The notes: generated from the letters alone by a model not told the origin. A stretch of DNA of 33,852 nucleotides from Halothiobacillaceae bacterium (GCA_016938615.1 JAFGUH010000138.1:1-33852), one strand, 5' to 3'; positions 9,979-19,365 are shown, counted from the first letter of the stretch. Program-made: numbers and translations.

Positions 9979-10007
9979 AACAACGGGTCGGTCGGCCCGT
10001 TGTTTTT
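9979..10007 (+). terminator. Attenuator-like intrinsic terminator between rpsB and tsf
   Basis: A nine-base stem (AACAACGGG at 9979-9987 with CCCGTTGTT at 9996-10004) is followed by a run that continues to five T (10003-10007). It lies in the 101-bp gap between rpsB and tsf. Partial termination here would lower tsf relative to rpsB transcription. Confidence 0.75.
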
Positions 10008-10037
10008 GCACAAGACAGATTCGGGAGACAACAGCTC

Positions 10038-10913
10038 ATGGCAATTACCGCCTCTCTGGTCAAGGAGCTCCGCGAGCGCACCGGCTCGGGCATGATGGAG
10101 TGCAAGAAGGCACTGGTCGAGACCGATGGCGACATCGATGCCGCGATCGAGCAGATGCGCAAGAGTGGCCTGGCCAAGGCCGACAAGAAGGCCGGTCGTG
10201 TCGCGGCTGAAGGCCAGGTCGCCATCGCACTGGCCGACGACCGCAAGAGCGCGGCCATGGTCGAGATCAACTCGGAGACCGATTTCGTCTCCAAGGGCGA
10301 CGACTTCACCGGCTTCGCGCAGGGCGTGGCCGACCAGGTGCTAACGGCGGACCCGGCCGATCTGGATGCCGTCAACGCCCTTGAGGTGGACGGCGAAGCG
10401 GCCGACGATCGCCGTAAGGCTCTGGTCGCGAAGCTGGGCGAGAATATCCAGATCCGGCGCTTCGTTCGCATGGCGACGAGTGGCGTGATCGGCGCCTATC
10501 GACACGGCGAGCGCATCGGTGTGCTGGTCGAGCTCGAAGGGGGTAACGAGGAACTGGCTCGGGACCTGGCCATGCACGTGGCCGCGACCAAGCCGAGTTG
10601 CGTCGACGAGTCGCAGGTCGACGAGGCCAGTGTCGAGAAGGAGCGCGAGATCTTCCGCGCCCAGGCCGCCGAGTCGGGCAAGCCGCCCGAAATCGTCGAG
10701 AAGATGATCGACGGTCGTATCCGCAAGTTCCTCGCGGAGATCACCCTGGTCGGGCAGCCGTTCGTCAAGGACCCCGACCAGACGGTCGGCCAGCTCCTGA
10801 AGAAGGAGGGCGCCAAGGTCCTGCGCTTCGAGCGCATGGAGGTCGGCGAGGGCATCGAGAAAGCGGAAGCCGATTTTGCCGCCGAGGTAATGGCGCAGGT
10901 CAAAGGGGGCTGA
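10038..10913 (+). CDS. tsf: Elongation factor Ts
   Basis: This 291-residue protein (E. coli EF-Ts is 283) is the guanine-nucleotide exchange factor for EF-Tu. The N-terminal UBA-like domain contains [16 protein letters not shown]. The core motif TDFV, which contacts EF-Tu, is at residues 81-84. The C-terminal part ends in [15 protein letters not shown] and the subdomain typical of long EF-Ts. GGGAGA at 10022-10027 precedes the ATG. It is the second gene of the rpsB operon and is followed by a strong terminator. Confidence 0.99.
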   Translation: MAITASLVKELRERTGSGMMECKKALVETDGDIDAAIEQMRKSGLAKADKKAGRVAAEGQVAIALADDRKSAAMVEINSETDFVSKGDDFTGFAQGVADQVLTADPADLDAVNALEVDGEAADDRRKALVAKLGENIQIRRFVRMATSGVIGAYRHGERIGVLVELEGGNEELARDLAMHVAATKPSCVDESQVDEASVEKEREIFRAQAAESGKPPEIVEKMIDGRIRKFLAEITLVGQPFVKDPDQTVGQLLKKEGAKVLRFERMEVGEGIEKAEADFAAEVMAQVKGG

Positions 10914-10924
10914 ACCCCCTGTCG

Positions 10925-10952
10925 AAAAGCCGGGCTTGCCCGGCTTTTTTTT
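10925..10952 (+). terminator. Strong intrinsic terminator of rpsB-tsf
   Basis: AAAAGCCGGG and CCCGGCTTTT form a 10-bp stem around CTTG, running into eight consecutive T (10945-10952). It begins 12 bases after the tsf stop. Confidence 0.95.
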
Positions 10953-10966
10953 GAACAACGCTTTCT

Positions 10967-11059
10967 GGGAGCCTCTGCTCGAATGCCATGAGGCGCTCGC
11001 CTGTCGGCCGTTCGTGATCGAGCCACGCAGCGCGGTATGGCGTCCATGCAGACCTTCCT
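10967..11059. repeat. Candidate degenerate repeat element, copy 1
   Basis: The left end (GGGAGCCTCTGCTCGAATGCC, shown here from 10968 onward) shares TGCTCGAAT with the left end near 16667. The right end at 11039-11059 is a weak inverted match (about 13 of 21 positions). It fills most of the gap between the tsf terminator and pyrH. No open reading frame is credible. Membership in one family with the two other copies is inferred from short similarity. Confidence 0.4.
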
Positions 11060-11121
11060 AAACCATCCGGCCGCAGTCCAGCTGCGGCCCCATCCGTCGA
11101 CCACAGCCCACAGGTGAAGAT

Positions 11122-11862
11122 ATGCAAACTGCCGGCGCCCCCCGTTACCGACGTGTCCTGCTCAAGCTCAGCGGCGAGGCGCTGATGGGCGAGCAGCCCT
11201 TCGGCATCGACCCGGCAGTCATCAATCGTCTCGGTGACGACATCCAGCGCCTGCGTGACCAGGGCGTCGAAGTGGCGGTGGTCGTCGGTGGCGGCAACAT
11301 CTTTCGAGGCGAAGGGTTGGCCGGGGCCGGCATGGACCGGGTGACCGGCGACCAGATGGGCATGCTCGCCACGGTAATGAACGGGCTGGCGATGCAGGAC
11401 GTGCTCGAGCGCCGCGACCTCCCCGTCCGAGTGATGTCGGCCGTCTCCATTCACGCGGTCTGCGAGGACTACATCCGTCGCCGCGCCGTTCGTCACCTCG
11501 AAAAGGGGCGGGTGGTCGTGCTGGTCGGAGGCACGGGCAACCCGTTCTTCACCACCGACTCGGGCGCCAGCCTCCGGGCTGTCGAACTCAAGGCCGACGT
11601 GATGATCAAGGCGACCAAGGTCGACGGGGTCTACAGCGCCGATCCCGCCCTGGATGCCAGTGCGGAACGCTACGATCATTTGACGTACAATGCCGTGCTC
11701 GACCAGCGGCTGGGCGTGATGGACGCGACCGCGATCGTGATGTGTCGCGATCAGCACATGCCGTTGATGGTGGTGGACATCAATGAGCCGGGGAACCTGG
11801 TGCGCGCCGTGGCCGGCGAGACCGTGGGAACCCTGGTGACAGCGGAGAACGTGAAGAGATGA
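11122..11862 (+). CDS. pyrH: Uridylate kinase
   Basis: This 246-residue hexameric enzyme (E. coli PyrH is 241) phosphorylates UMP to UDP with ATP, the entry to UTP, CTP and UDP-sugar synthesis. It belongs to the amino acid kinase fold: KLSGEAL (15-21), [10 protein letters not shown], the segment [29 protein letters not shown] and [13 protein letters not shown] are all present. AGGTGA at 11112-11117 gives a good ribosome site. Its stop overlaps frr in ATGA, the conserved pyrH-frr coupling. Confidence 0.98.
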   Translation: MQTAGAPRYRRVLLKLSGEALMGEQPFGIDPAVINRLGDDIQRLRDQGVEVAVVVGGGNIFRGEGLAGAGMDRVTGDQMGMLATVMNGLAMQDVLERRDLPVRVMSAVSIHAVCEDYIRRRAVRHLEKGRVVVLVGGTGNPFFTTDSGASLRAVELKADVMIKATKVDGVYSADPALDASAERYDHLTYNAVLDQRLGVMDATAIVMCRDQHMPLMVVDINEPGNLVRAVAGETVGTLVTAENVKR

Positions 11863-12416
11863 TTGACGAGTTGATCAAAGACGCCCGTTCGCGGATGAGC
11901 AAGAGCATCGACGCACTCAAGGGCGAGCTCGCCAAGATCCGCACCGGCCGGGCGCACGTCAGCGTGCTCGACCACATCCACGTGGAGTACTACGGCAGCG
12001 AGGTGCCGCTCTCGCAGGTCGCCAAGCTGGCCAACGAGGATGCGCGCACCCTCTCCGTGACGCCCTGGGAGAAGGACATGGTCGGGAAGATTGAGAAGGC
12101 GATCATGACCTCCGATCTCGGCCTCAACCCGGCGACGGCGGGCACGGTGATCCGTGTACCGATGCCGCCGTTGACCGAGGAACGCCGCCGCGAACTCGGC
12201 AAGGTGGTGCGTCACGAGGGTGAGAACGCCAAGATCGCCGTGCGCAACATCCGTCGGGACGCCAACAACGATCTCAAGGCCTTCCTCCGGGAAAAGGAAA
12301 TCTCCGAAGACGAGGAACGCCGCGGCCAGGACATCATCCAGAAGCTGACCGACGAGTGCGTCGCCGAGGTGGACCAGATCGTGGCCGACAAGGAAAAAGA
12401 GTTGATGGAAGTCTGA
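11859..12416 (+). CDS. frr: Ribosome recycling factor
   Basis: At 185 residues this matches the E. coli length exactly. With EF-G it splits post-termination 70S ribosomes. Family motifs include [41 protein letters not shown] and the domain I helix ending in [15 protein letters not shown]. The ATG lies in the pyrH stop (ATGA). The gene is followed six bases later by uppS. Confidence 0.98.
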   Translation: MIDELIKDARSRMSKSIDALKGELAKIRTGRAHVSVLDHIHVEYYGSEVPLSQVAKLANEDARTLSVTPWEKDMVGKIEKAIMTSDLGLNPATAGTVIRVPMPPLTEERRRELGKVVRHEGENAKIAVRNIRRDANNDLKAFLREKEISEDEERRGQDIIQKLTDECVAEVDQIVADKEKELMEV

Positions 12417-12422
12417 CTCGAC

Positions 12423-13193
12423 GTGCGGGCGCGTAGCAACGAGCACGAGCCGGAGGCCCATCACGGGCGGTCTGGCGTGCCGCGCCACGTGGCGATCGTC
12501 ATGGATGGTAATGGCCGCTGGGCGCGTGCACGCCACCTGCCGCGCACGGTGGGTCACCAGCGCGGCCGGCGAGCGGTGCGTGCGACCATCCGAGCGGCTA
12601 TGCAAAATGGCGTGGGGATCCTCACCCTGTTCGCCTTCTCCTCCGAGAACTGGAAGCGGCCGGCCGACGAGGTTGACGCGTTGATGAAGCTGTTCATCCA
12701 CGCACTCGAGAAGGAACTCGACGAGCTCGACGACAACGGGGTCCGCCTCGTCTTCATCGGTGAACGCGACCGTCTCGATCCCGAGGTGCGGACGTTGATG
12801 GAGTCGGCCGAGCACCGGACCGCAGAAAATCACCGATTGTTGTTGCAGGTCGCCGTGAGCTACGGCGGCCATTGGGATATCCTGCAGGCGGCACGCCGGC
12901 TGGCCGAACGTCATGCCGAGGCCCCGATTGCCCTCGACGACCCTGCCGCGCTTTGTGCCGCCTTCGAGGTCGGGTTGTCCACTGGCGACCAACCGCCGGT
13001 GGATCTGTTCATCCGTACCGGTGGGGAGCGGCGGCTGAGCAATTTCCTGCTCTGGCAAATGGCCTACGCCGAACTCTACTTCACCGAGGTTCTCTGGCCC
13101 GCCTTCGACGAGACCGAATTCGCGCGGGCGATCGACTGGTACGCCAAGCGTGAACGACGCTTCGGCCGGGTCGACCCCGGGGGGCGATCATGA
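12423..13193 (+). CDS. uppS: Undecaprenyl diphosphate synthase (cis-prenyltransferase)
   Basis: This 256-residue enzyme adds isopentenyl units to farnesyl diphosphate, making the C55 lipid carrier for peptidoglycan and O-antigen. The catalytic Asp is D28 in MDGNGRW, followed by GHQRGRRAVR, TLFAFSSENWKRP and FIRTGGERRLSNFLLWQ. The GTG start at 12423 lacks a strong ribosome site but gives an N-terminal extension of normal length before HVAIVMDG; a GTG at 12477 is an alternative. It is tightly coupled to frr upstream and overlaps cdsA by four bases. Confidence 0.96.
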   Translation: MRARSNEHEPEAHHGRSGVPRHVAIVMDGNGRWARARHLPRTVGHQRGRRAVRATIRAAMQNGVGILTLFAFSSENWKRPADEVDALMKLFIHALEKELDELDDNGVRLVFIGERDRLDPEVRTLMESAEHRTAENHRLLLQVAVSYGGHWDILQAARRLAERHAEAPIALDDPAALCAAFEVGLSTGDQPPVDLFIRTGGERRLSNFLLWQMAYAELYFTEVLWPAFDETEFARAIDWYAKRERRFGRVDPGGRS

Positions 13194-14017
13194 CAGGCAC
13201 TCCCCTGCGGCTGGCGACCGGGGCGCTGGCCGGGCTGGTATCGCTCGCCGTGGTTCTGCTTGCCCCCGAGCGCGTCTTCCTCGGTATCACACTGATACTG
13301 ATGGGTTGGGCGGCGGTGGAGTGGTTCCGGCTTTGCGGTCTCGAGCCCTGCCAGATCGCACCCTGGGTGGGCGCGACGGTCGCCTTGGCGATCGGATTGC
13401 ACATGCTCTGGCCTGACGCCCTCCGTGCCTGGCTGCTCGCCGCGGTGGCCATGCTCTGGTTCGGTCTGTTCACCGCCCAATTGCGCCATCGCCGGGAGCG
13501 ACCGGCCAACCGGCCCTTCTGGCTGCGCCGACTGGTCGGACTGGTCGCGCTGCCGGCCTTCTGGCTGGCCCTGGTTTGGGTCCATGCCGCTCCACGGGGC
13601 GAGTGGTTGCTGGTGTTCGGCGTGCTCGTGGTGGTGATCGCCGATTCGTTCGCCTATTTCGTCGGTCGGGCGGTGGGTCGACGTAAACTCGCGCCCATGA
13701 TCAGTCCGGGCAAGTCCGTGGAGGGCGCGCTCGGCGGGCTTGCCGGTGTCGCGGTGCTCTCGGCGATCGGGGCCGTGCTGCCGCTGTTCGCCGTCACGCC
13801 GAGCTGGCAACTGGCGATGTGGTGCACATTGATGGCGCTGGCCTCCGTGGGCGGCGACCTGGAAGAATCGCGCCTCAAGCGGGAGGCTGGTGTCAAGGAC
13901 AGCGGCCGGCTCCTGCCGGGGCACGGTGGCGTGCTCGACCGACTCGACGGCCAGTTCGCTGCCATGCCGCTGTGGTGGCTCGGTTTGTGGCAGATGCAGT
14001 TGCTCGGGGGGGCGTAA
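13190..14017 (+). CDS. cdsA: Phosphatidate cytidylyltransferase
   Basis: This 275-residue polytopic inner-membrane enzyme makes CDP-diacylglycerol from CTP and phosphatidic acid, the precursor of all phospholipids. About eight hydrophobic segments are visible. The CdsA signature in the C-terminal part (GGDLEESRLKREAGVKDSG, then LLPGHGGVLDRLD) is present, with DLEES where E. coli has DLFES. The upstream SPGKSVEGALGG motif is also conserved. The ATG overlaps the uppS stop and the stop shares one base with dxr. Confidence 0.96.
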   Translation: MTGTPLRLATGALAGLVSLAVVLLAPERVFLGITLILMGWAAVEWFRLCGLEPCQIAPWVGATVALAIGLHMLWPDALRAWLLAAVAMLWFGLFTAQLRHRRERPANRPFWLRRLVGLVALPAFWLALVWVHAAPRGEWLLVFGVLVVVIADSFAYFVGRAVGRRKLAPMISPGKSVEGALGGLAGVAVLSAIGAVLPLFAVTPSWQLAMWCTLMALASVGGDLEESRLKREAGVKDSGRLLPGHGGVLDRLDGQFAAMPLWWLGLWQMQLLGGA

Positions 14018-15246
14018 TGGATCGTCGACGTATCGGCCTGTTCGGATCGACTGGCAGCATCGGCACCAGCACCCTCGATGTGTTGGCCCGCCACCCGGAG
14101 CGGTTTTCGGTCGAGGTGCTGGTTGCGCATTCCCGGGTCGAGCCGCTGATCGAGCAGATCAAGCGCTTTCGCCCCACGGTCGTCGGCCTGGTCGACGAAC
14201 GCCAGCGCGCGGCACTCGACGAGCGTCTCGCGAGCCTGCCCCACGCACACCGTCCCGAGGTGGTGACCGGGCAGGCGGCCGTCGACGACCTGGCGGGCCT
14301 GGAGTGCCTCGATATCGTTGTCGCGGCGGTGGTCGGCACGGCCGGATTGGGCTCGACCTGGAATGCGCTGGCCGCCGGCAAACGGGTGCTTCTCGCCAAC
14401 AAGGAATCCCTGGTGGCCGCCGGCGAGTTGATGCTGGACGTGGCGCGGCGCGCCGGCGCGACCTTGTTGCCGGTGGACAGCGAGCACAACGCCATCTTTC
14501 AGTGCCTGCCGGCCGACCAGGCGGCGTTGGTGGGCCGCGCGGGCATCGTCGAGGAACGCCGCGAGATCGATCGGCTGGTGTTGACGGCCTCTGGCGGGCC
14601 CTTCCGCGAACGGCCGCTGGCCGACTTTGCCGCGATCACCCCCGAACAGGCCTGCGCCCATCCGAACTGGTCGATGGGGCGCAAGATCTCGGTTGATTCG
14701 GCCACGATGATGAACAAGGGGCTCGAGGTGATCGAGGCGGCCCGGCTCTTCGGGGTGGCCGCGGACCGGATCGAGGTGCTGGTCCATCCCGAGTCCGTGA
14801 TCCACTCGATGGTGCGTTTTGTCGATGGCTCGGTGATCGCCGAACTGGGCGAGCCGGACATGCGCACGCCCATCGCCCACGCGCTCGCCTGGCCCGAGCG
14901 CATCGAATCCGGGGTCGCGCCGCTGGACTTCGGCGCCCTGGCCGGCCTGCATTTCGAGGCCCCGGACCCCGCGCGTTTCCCGGCACTCGGGCTCGCCTTC
15001 GACGCCCTGGATGCCGGCGCCAGCATGCCGCTGGTGCTCAACGCGGCCAACGAGGTCGCCGTCGCGCGGTTTCTCGAGGGACGGATCGGCTTCATGGCCA
15101 TTCCGGCGGCGATCGAGGCGGCGATGACGGCGTTCGCCGCGGCCGGCCCGGTGGCGAATATCGAGGCGGTGCTCGAGGTCGACCGCGCCGTGCGCGACTG
15201 GACCGCCGACTGGTGCGGTTCGCCGCTGGCGCGGCAAGAGAGATAA
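14017..15246 (+). CDS. dxr: 1-deoxy-D-xylulose 5-phosphate reductoisomerase
   Basis: This 409-residue enzyme (E. coli Dxr is 398) converts DXP to MEP with NADPH in the non-mevalonate pathway, feeding the substrate chain used by UppS. The dinucleotide loop GSTGSIG is at 10-16. ANKESLVAAGELM, DSEHNAIFQCL, SGGPFRE and SMGRKISVDSATMMNKGLE carry the metal and substrate residues. The frame is open far upstream, but the ATG at 14017 gives the family N-terminus and overlaps the cdsA stop by one base (TAATG). Confidence 0.97.
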   Translation: MDRRRIGLFGSTGSIGTSTLDVLARHPERFSVEVLVAHSRVEPLIEQIKRFRPTVVGLVDERQRAALDERLASLPHAHRPEVVTGQAAVDDLAGLECLDIVVAAVVGTAGLGSTWNALAAGKRVLLANKESLVAAGELMLDVARRAGATLLPVDSEHNAIFQCLPADQAALVGRAGIVEERREIDRLVLTASGGPFRERPLADFAAITPEQACAHPNWSMGRKISVDSATMMNKGLEVIEAARLFGVAADRIEVLVHPESVIHSMVRFVDGSVIAELGEPDMRTPIAHALAWPERIESGVAPLDFGALAGLHFEAPDPARFPALGLAFDALDAGASMPLVLNAANEVAVARFLEGRIGFMAIPAAIEAAMTAFAAAGPVANIEAVLEVDRAVRDWTADWCGSPLARQER

Positions 15247-15249
15247 CGC

Positions 15250-16632
15250 ATGGACATACTCGTCAGCCTGCTCGGATTCCTCCTGACCATCGGCATCCTG
15301 GTCGCCTTCCACGAATACGGGCATTTCTGGGTCGCTCGCCGTCTCGGCGTGCGGGTGCTGACCTATTCGCTCGGCTTCGGCCGGGCGATCTTTTCCACCC
15401 GACGCGGGGCCGAATCGATCGAGTACCGCGTCGGCATGCTGCCCCTGGGCGGTTATGTCCGCATGCTCGACGAGCGCGAGGGTGAAGTCGATCCCGCCGA
15501 GCGGCATCGCGCCTTCAACCGCCAGTCGATCCCCGTCCGGGTCGCGGTAGTCGCCGCCGGGCCCGCCGCCAATATCATTCTGGCCCTGTTCTTCTGGTGG
15601 CTGATGTTCATGATCGGCACCCAGGGGCTCTTGCCCAAGGTGGGGGATCTCGAGGCCGAATCGCGGCTGGCGAGCGCTGGCGTCGAGCAGGGGGACGTGA
15701 TCCGTGCGGTCGACGGCCGGCCGGTCGCCACCCTCTCGGATCTGCGTTTGTCATTACTCAACGGGGCCATCGACCAGCGTCGCGTGGTGCTGTCCATGCA
15801 GGGCGAGGGCGGCAGCCGGCAGGTCACGCTCGATCTGCGCGACCTCGATCCGCTTGGCGGCGAGATCGGTCAACAGCCGACCGACATCCTCCAACGGGTC
15901 GGATTCGCGCCGTGGCGCGCGCCGGCCGAGGCGGAGATTGCCGAGGTTCAGCCTGGCTCGCCGGCTGCCGCGGCCGGCCTGTCGGCCGGCGACCGCATCC
16001 TCGGCCTGGACGGGCGGCGCTATCAGAACCCCTGGGCGCTGATCGAGGCGATCGGCGCCCGTGCCGGGAAGTCGACCGAGCTGATCGTCGCCGGCAACAC
16101 CGGCGAACGCCGGGTCGACATCACACCCCGCCCGACCGCGGTGGACGGCGAGACGGTCGGCCGGATTGGCGTGGCGCTCGCCTCCCGTCCGCTCGACCCC
16201 GAGGCCGCGAAGGCGATGTTCCTGATGGAACGGGCCGGGCCGATCGAGGCGATGGGGCTCGCTGTCGAGCGCAGCTGGGAGATGACCACGCTGACCATCG
16301 AGGTATTCGCCCGGCTCCTCACCGGGGAGGCGAGTCTGGCGAACCTGTCGGGACCGGTCGCGATTGCCGAGTACGCCGGCAAGAGCCTGCTGTTGGGCCT
16401 CTCCACCTTTCTCGGTTTCATGGCGCTGGTCAGTTTGTCGCTTGCGATCCTTAACCTGTTGCCGATCCCGATGCTCGATGGCGGCCACCTGCTGCTCTAC
16501 GCGATCGAGGCGATCAAGGGCAGCCCGGTCGGTCAGGCGATCGAGGAGGGTTTCGCGCGCCTGGGCGTCGCCCTGCTCGCTGTGTTGATGGTGGTGGTTT
16601 TCTACAACGATATCGCCCGGTTGATGCACTAG
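15250..16632 (+). CDS. rseP: Site-2 intramembrane zinc protease RseP
   Basis: This 460-residue inner-membrane metalloprotease (E. coli 450) carries out the second cut of anti-sigma factor RseA, releasing sigma-E, and clears signal-peptide remnants. The zinc motif HEYGH is at 21-25 in the first membrane helix and the second zinc site LDGGH at 409-413. Two PDZ domains lie between (roughly 115-200 and 205-295). It starts three bases after dxr. Placement just before bamA and skp links it to outer-membrane stress. Confidence 0.97.
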   Translation: MDILVSLLGFLLTIGILVAFHEYGHFWVARRLGVRVLTYSLGFGRAIFSTRRGAESIEYRVGMLPLGGYVRMLDEREGEVDPAERHRAFNRQSIPVRVAVVAAGPAANIILALFFWWLMFMIGTQGLLPKVGDLEAESRLASAGVEQGDVIRAVDGRPVATLSDLRLSLLNGAIDQRRVVLSMQGEGGSRQVTLDLRDLDPLGGEIGQQPTDILQRVGFAPWRAPAEAEIAEVQPGSPAAAAGLSAGDRILGLDGRRYQNPWALIEAIGARAGKSTELIVAGNTGERRVDITPRPTAVDGETVGRIGVALASRPLDPEAAKAMFLMERAGPIEAMGLAVERSWEMTTLTIEVFARLLTGEASLANLSGPVAIAEYAGKSLLLGLSTFLGFMALVSLSLAILNLLPIPMLDGGHLLLYAIEAIKGSPVGQAIEEGFARLGVALLAVLMVVVFYNDIARLMH

Positions 16633-17016
16633 CCCTGCTTGGGCCACAATAGCCCGGATCAGGGAAGCTGTGCTCGAATCGTAATACCGCTCTGCGCCTC
16701 TTTGAACCGGGCAGGTTTAGCCGGGTCGGAGCAAGGCGAGCGACGTGGGGCAAGGTATGATTCCTTACGCTCAGGAGGGCGCCGCCGCGGAGGCCTGGCT
16801 CATGGCATGTCCTGTGGGGGCTGCCAAGTTGCCCGCCGCCGTTGGGGCCCTTCACTGGGTCGCCCGCCTGCCGGAGTGCGCCTCAGAGGGCGACTCACCA
16901 AGACAGAGTGGCATTACGATTCGAGCAAAGCGGCCCCAGTGCCGCGTGCGTGCCCACCGTGCCGCGGTCGGTCCGCTTCACCCGTTCCATCCGCCTGACC
17001 AGGAAAGCCTTTTGGC
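16633..17016. other. 384-bp intergenic region between rseP and bamA
   Basis: Most of the region is filled by an inverted-repeat element (16667-16931). Open frames here (for example 16745-17020) look like chance translation across the repeat. Inside it, TGAACCG (16703-16709) and GTCGGA (16725-16730), 15 bases apart, loosely resemble a sigma-E promoter. The bamA ribosome site AGGAAAG is at 17001-17007. Confidence 0.6.
16667..16931. repeat. Inverted-repeat element, copy 2 of a candidate family
   Basis: The 28-base ends (16667-16694 and 16904-16931) are inverted copies that match at 25 of 28 positions, with an uninterrupted 15-base core TGCTCGAATCGTAAT. The span is 265 bp and holds no credible protein. 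Size and ends resemble a MITE or the remnant of an insertion sequence. No target-site duplication was recognised. Confidence 0.75.
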
Positions 17017-19365
17017 ATGACCATCATCCAACGCTGCACTTCTCTGGCGCTTGTCGCGCTGCTCTTCTTGCCCACGCTGGTCCAGGCATTCGAAATCACC
17101 GATATCCGGGTCGAGGGGCTTCGCACCATCTCGCCGGGCACGGTCTTCACCTACATCCCCTACGAGGTCGGCGATGACTTTCAGCCCGGCGACAGCACCC
17201 GCGTGGTGGAATCGCTTTACGACACCGGCTTCTTCAAGAACGTCGAGGTCGGTCGTGGCCCCGACAATGCCCTGTTGATCCGGCTCGAGGAGCGTCCCAC
17301 GATCACGGCGATCGAGGTCAACGGGAACGACAAGGTCGAGACCGAAAAACTGCAGGAAGCGCTCAAATCGATCGGCCTCGTGCAGGGGCGTGTCCTGGAT
17401 CAGCGGGCGCTGGACAAGATGCAGACCGAGTTGCAGCGCGTCTACTACAGCCTGGGCCAGTACGGGGTGCAGATCGAGACCGACGTCGAGGAACTCGAGG
17501 GCAACCGCGTGTTCGTCGATATCGAGATCTACGAGGGCAAGCCGGCGTCGATTCGTCGCGTACGGATCATCGGCAACGAGGATTTCGAGGAGGACGAACT
17601 GCTCGACGAACTCGAGCTCGGGCCGGTCTCCTGGTGGCGTTTCTGGTCAAACGCCGATCAGTACTCCAAGCAGAAACTGCAGGGCGACCTCGAGCGGCTG
17701 CGCTCGTTTTACCTCGACCGGGGCTATCTCAAGTTCGCGATCGACTCCACCCAGGTGACGATCACGCCCGACAAGAAGGACATCGAGGTCGTCATCAACA
17801 TCACCGAAGGCGATCGGTACACGGTCGAGGGCGTCACCTACAGCGGCAACATGCTGCTTACCGAAGAAACGCTCGATCAACTCAACCAGGTCGAGGTGGG
17901 CGAGTACTTCAACCGGCGCCAGGTGGTGGACACCAGCGAGGCGATCGGCAGCCGGATGGGCGACTACGGCTACGCCTTCGCCCGCGTCGAGCCGCGCCCC
18001 GAGATCGACGAGGCCGACAAGTCGGTCGTGGTCGACTTCAACCTGCAGCCGGGGCGTCGGGTGAGCGTGCGCCGGGTCGAGTTCAAGGGCAACTACAACA
18101 CCAACGAGGTGGTCTATCGCCGCGAGATGCGGCAGATGGAGGGAAGCTGGTACGCCGGCGACAAGCTCGATCGTTCCAAGGAGCGCCTGCAGCGCCTGCC
18201 GTCCGTCCAGGAGGTCGAGCAACAGGTCAAGCCCGTGCCCGATGCGCCCGACCAGGTGGACGTCCAGTACGACATCACCGAGCAGCTTTCCGGCTCGTTG
18301 TCCGCCGGGGTGGGCTTCTCGCAGGCCGAGGGCGTGCTGTTCAACGTGGGTCTCAACCAGCCCAACTTCCTCGGGACCGGCAAGGAAGTCGGTATCAACG
18401 TCGAGCGCAGTTCCTACCGCGAGTACTATCAGTTCAATTACCGCGATCCGTACTTCACGGTTAACGGCGTCAGCCAGGGCTTCGGCCTGTTCTACCAGAA
18501 GCAGGATGGCACTGAGCTATCGCTGTCGCGCTACCTGGTGGATTCCTATGGTGGCAACATCAACTTCGGGGTTCCGCTTTCCGAGCTGACCTATGCCCAG
18601 ATCGCCTTCGGCGTCGAGAGCCAGGAGATCAAGGCGACCAGCTTCTCGCCTACCTGGGTGACTGGCCCCCAAAGCGACGTGAATGACAACCCGGGTCCTG
18701 GCTTCGACGGCGAGCAGTTCTTCACCTACACCATCCGCCCTTCCTGGCGTTACGACTCGCGCAACCGTAGCCTCTTCCCCACCGCCGGCCAGTACCACAA
18801 GCTTTCGGGCACCGTCGCCGTGCCGGGCAGTGATCTGACCTACGTCAAGGGTGAATACGATGGCGAGTTCTATTTCCCGCTGACCGACACCTTCACGTTG
18901 CAAGCCCACGGCAACGTCGGTCAGATCAAGTCGTACGGGGATACCCAGGCGGAGTACAGCGGAGTGAGCGAGTACTACGACGGGGTGCCGCCTTTCCTCA
19001 ACTACTTCACCGGCGGGATCCGGTCGGTGCGCGGCTATGAGGACTACTCGCTCGGCCCGCGCGACAACAACGACGATCCGATGGGCGGTACCTTCAAGGT
19101 CAACGGCGGGCTGGCCATCTATTCGCCCCTGCCGTTCCTCACCGAACAGCGTGACTCGGTCCGGATGTCACTGTTCTGGGATATCGGCAACGCCTACCGC
19201 GACGTCGAGAATTTCGAGGCAGGATCGTTGCGCCAGTCGGCCGGCCTGGGCCTGAGCTGGATATCTCCGGTCGGCCCGCTGATGTTCAGTTTCGCCCAGC
19301 CGCTGAACGACGAGCCCGGGGATCGCACGCAGCGGTTCCAGTTCTCGATCGGCGCATCGTTCTGA
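17017..19365 (+). CDS. bamA: Outer-membrane protein assembly factor BamA
   Basis: This 782-residue Omp85 protein is the core of the BAM complex that folds beta-barrels into the outer membrane. A signal peptide ends near residue 24 (VQA, then FEITDIRVEG). Five POTRA repeats fill roughly 24-420, for example IRVEGLRTISPGTVF and VRRVEFKGNYNTNEVV. The 16-strand barrel follows, with the loop-6 motif VRGY in GGIRSVRGYEDYSLGP and the C-terminus ending in Phe (FSIGASF), as expected for a barrel signal. E. coli has VRGF; Tyr at this position is a mild variant. AGGAAAG lies about ten bases before the ATG. Confidence 0.98.
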   Translation: MTIIQRCTSLALVALLFLPTLVQAFEITDIRVEGLRTISPGTVFTYIPYEVGDDFQPGDSTRVVESLYDTGFFKNVEVGRGPDNALLIRLEERPTITAIEVNGNDKVETEKLQEALKSIGLVQGRVLDQRALDKMQTELQRVYYSLGQYGVQIETDVEELEGNRVFVDIEIYEGKPASIRRVRIIGNEDFEEDELLDELELGPVSWWRFWSNADQYSKQKLQGDLERLRSFYLDRGYLKFAIDSTQVTITPDKKDIEVVINITEGDRYTVEGVTYSGNMLLTEETLDQLNQVEVGEYFNRRQVVDTSEAIGSRMGDYGYAFARVEPRPEIDEADKSVVVDFNLQPGRRVSVRRVEFKGNYNTNEVVYRREMRQMEGSWYAGDKLDRSKERLQRLPSVQEVEQQVKPVPDAPDQVDVQYDITEQLSGSLSAGVGFSQAEGVLFNVGLNQPNFLGTGKEVGINVERSSYREYYQFNYRDPYFTVNGVSQGFGLFYQKQDGTELSLSRYLVDSYGGNINFGVPLSELTYAQIAFGVESQEIKATSFSPTWVTGPQSDVNDNPGPGFDGEQFFTYTIRPSWRYDSRNRSLFPTAGQYHKLSGTVAVPGSDLTYVKGEYDGEFYFPLTDTFTLQAHGNVGQIKSYGDTQAEYSGVSEYYDGVPPFLNYFTGGIRSVRGYEDYSLGPRDNNDDPMGGTFKVNGGLAIYSPLPFLTEQRDSVRMSLFWDIGNAYRDVENFEAGSLRQSAGLGLSWISPVGPLMFSFAQPLNDEPGDRTQRFQFSIGASF

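Noticed and set aside
13819-14016. Longer N-terminus of Dxr
   Set aside because: It overlaps cdsA out of frame and is absent from known Dxr proteins.
13654-15507. 617-codon minus-strand open frame across cdsA, dxr and rseP
   Set aside because: Spans three well-supported genes on the other strand and has no family features.
16745-17020. 91-codon open frame between rseP and bamA
   Set aside because: Lies across the inverted-repeat element, with its end overlapping the bamA start; no family resemblance or ribosome site.
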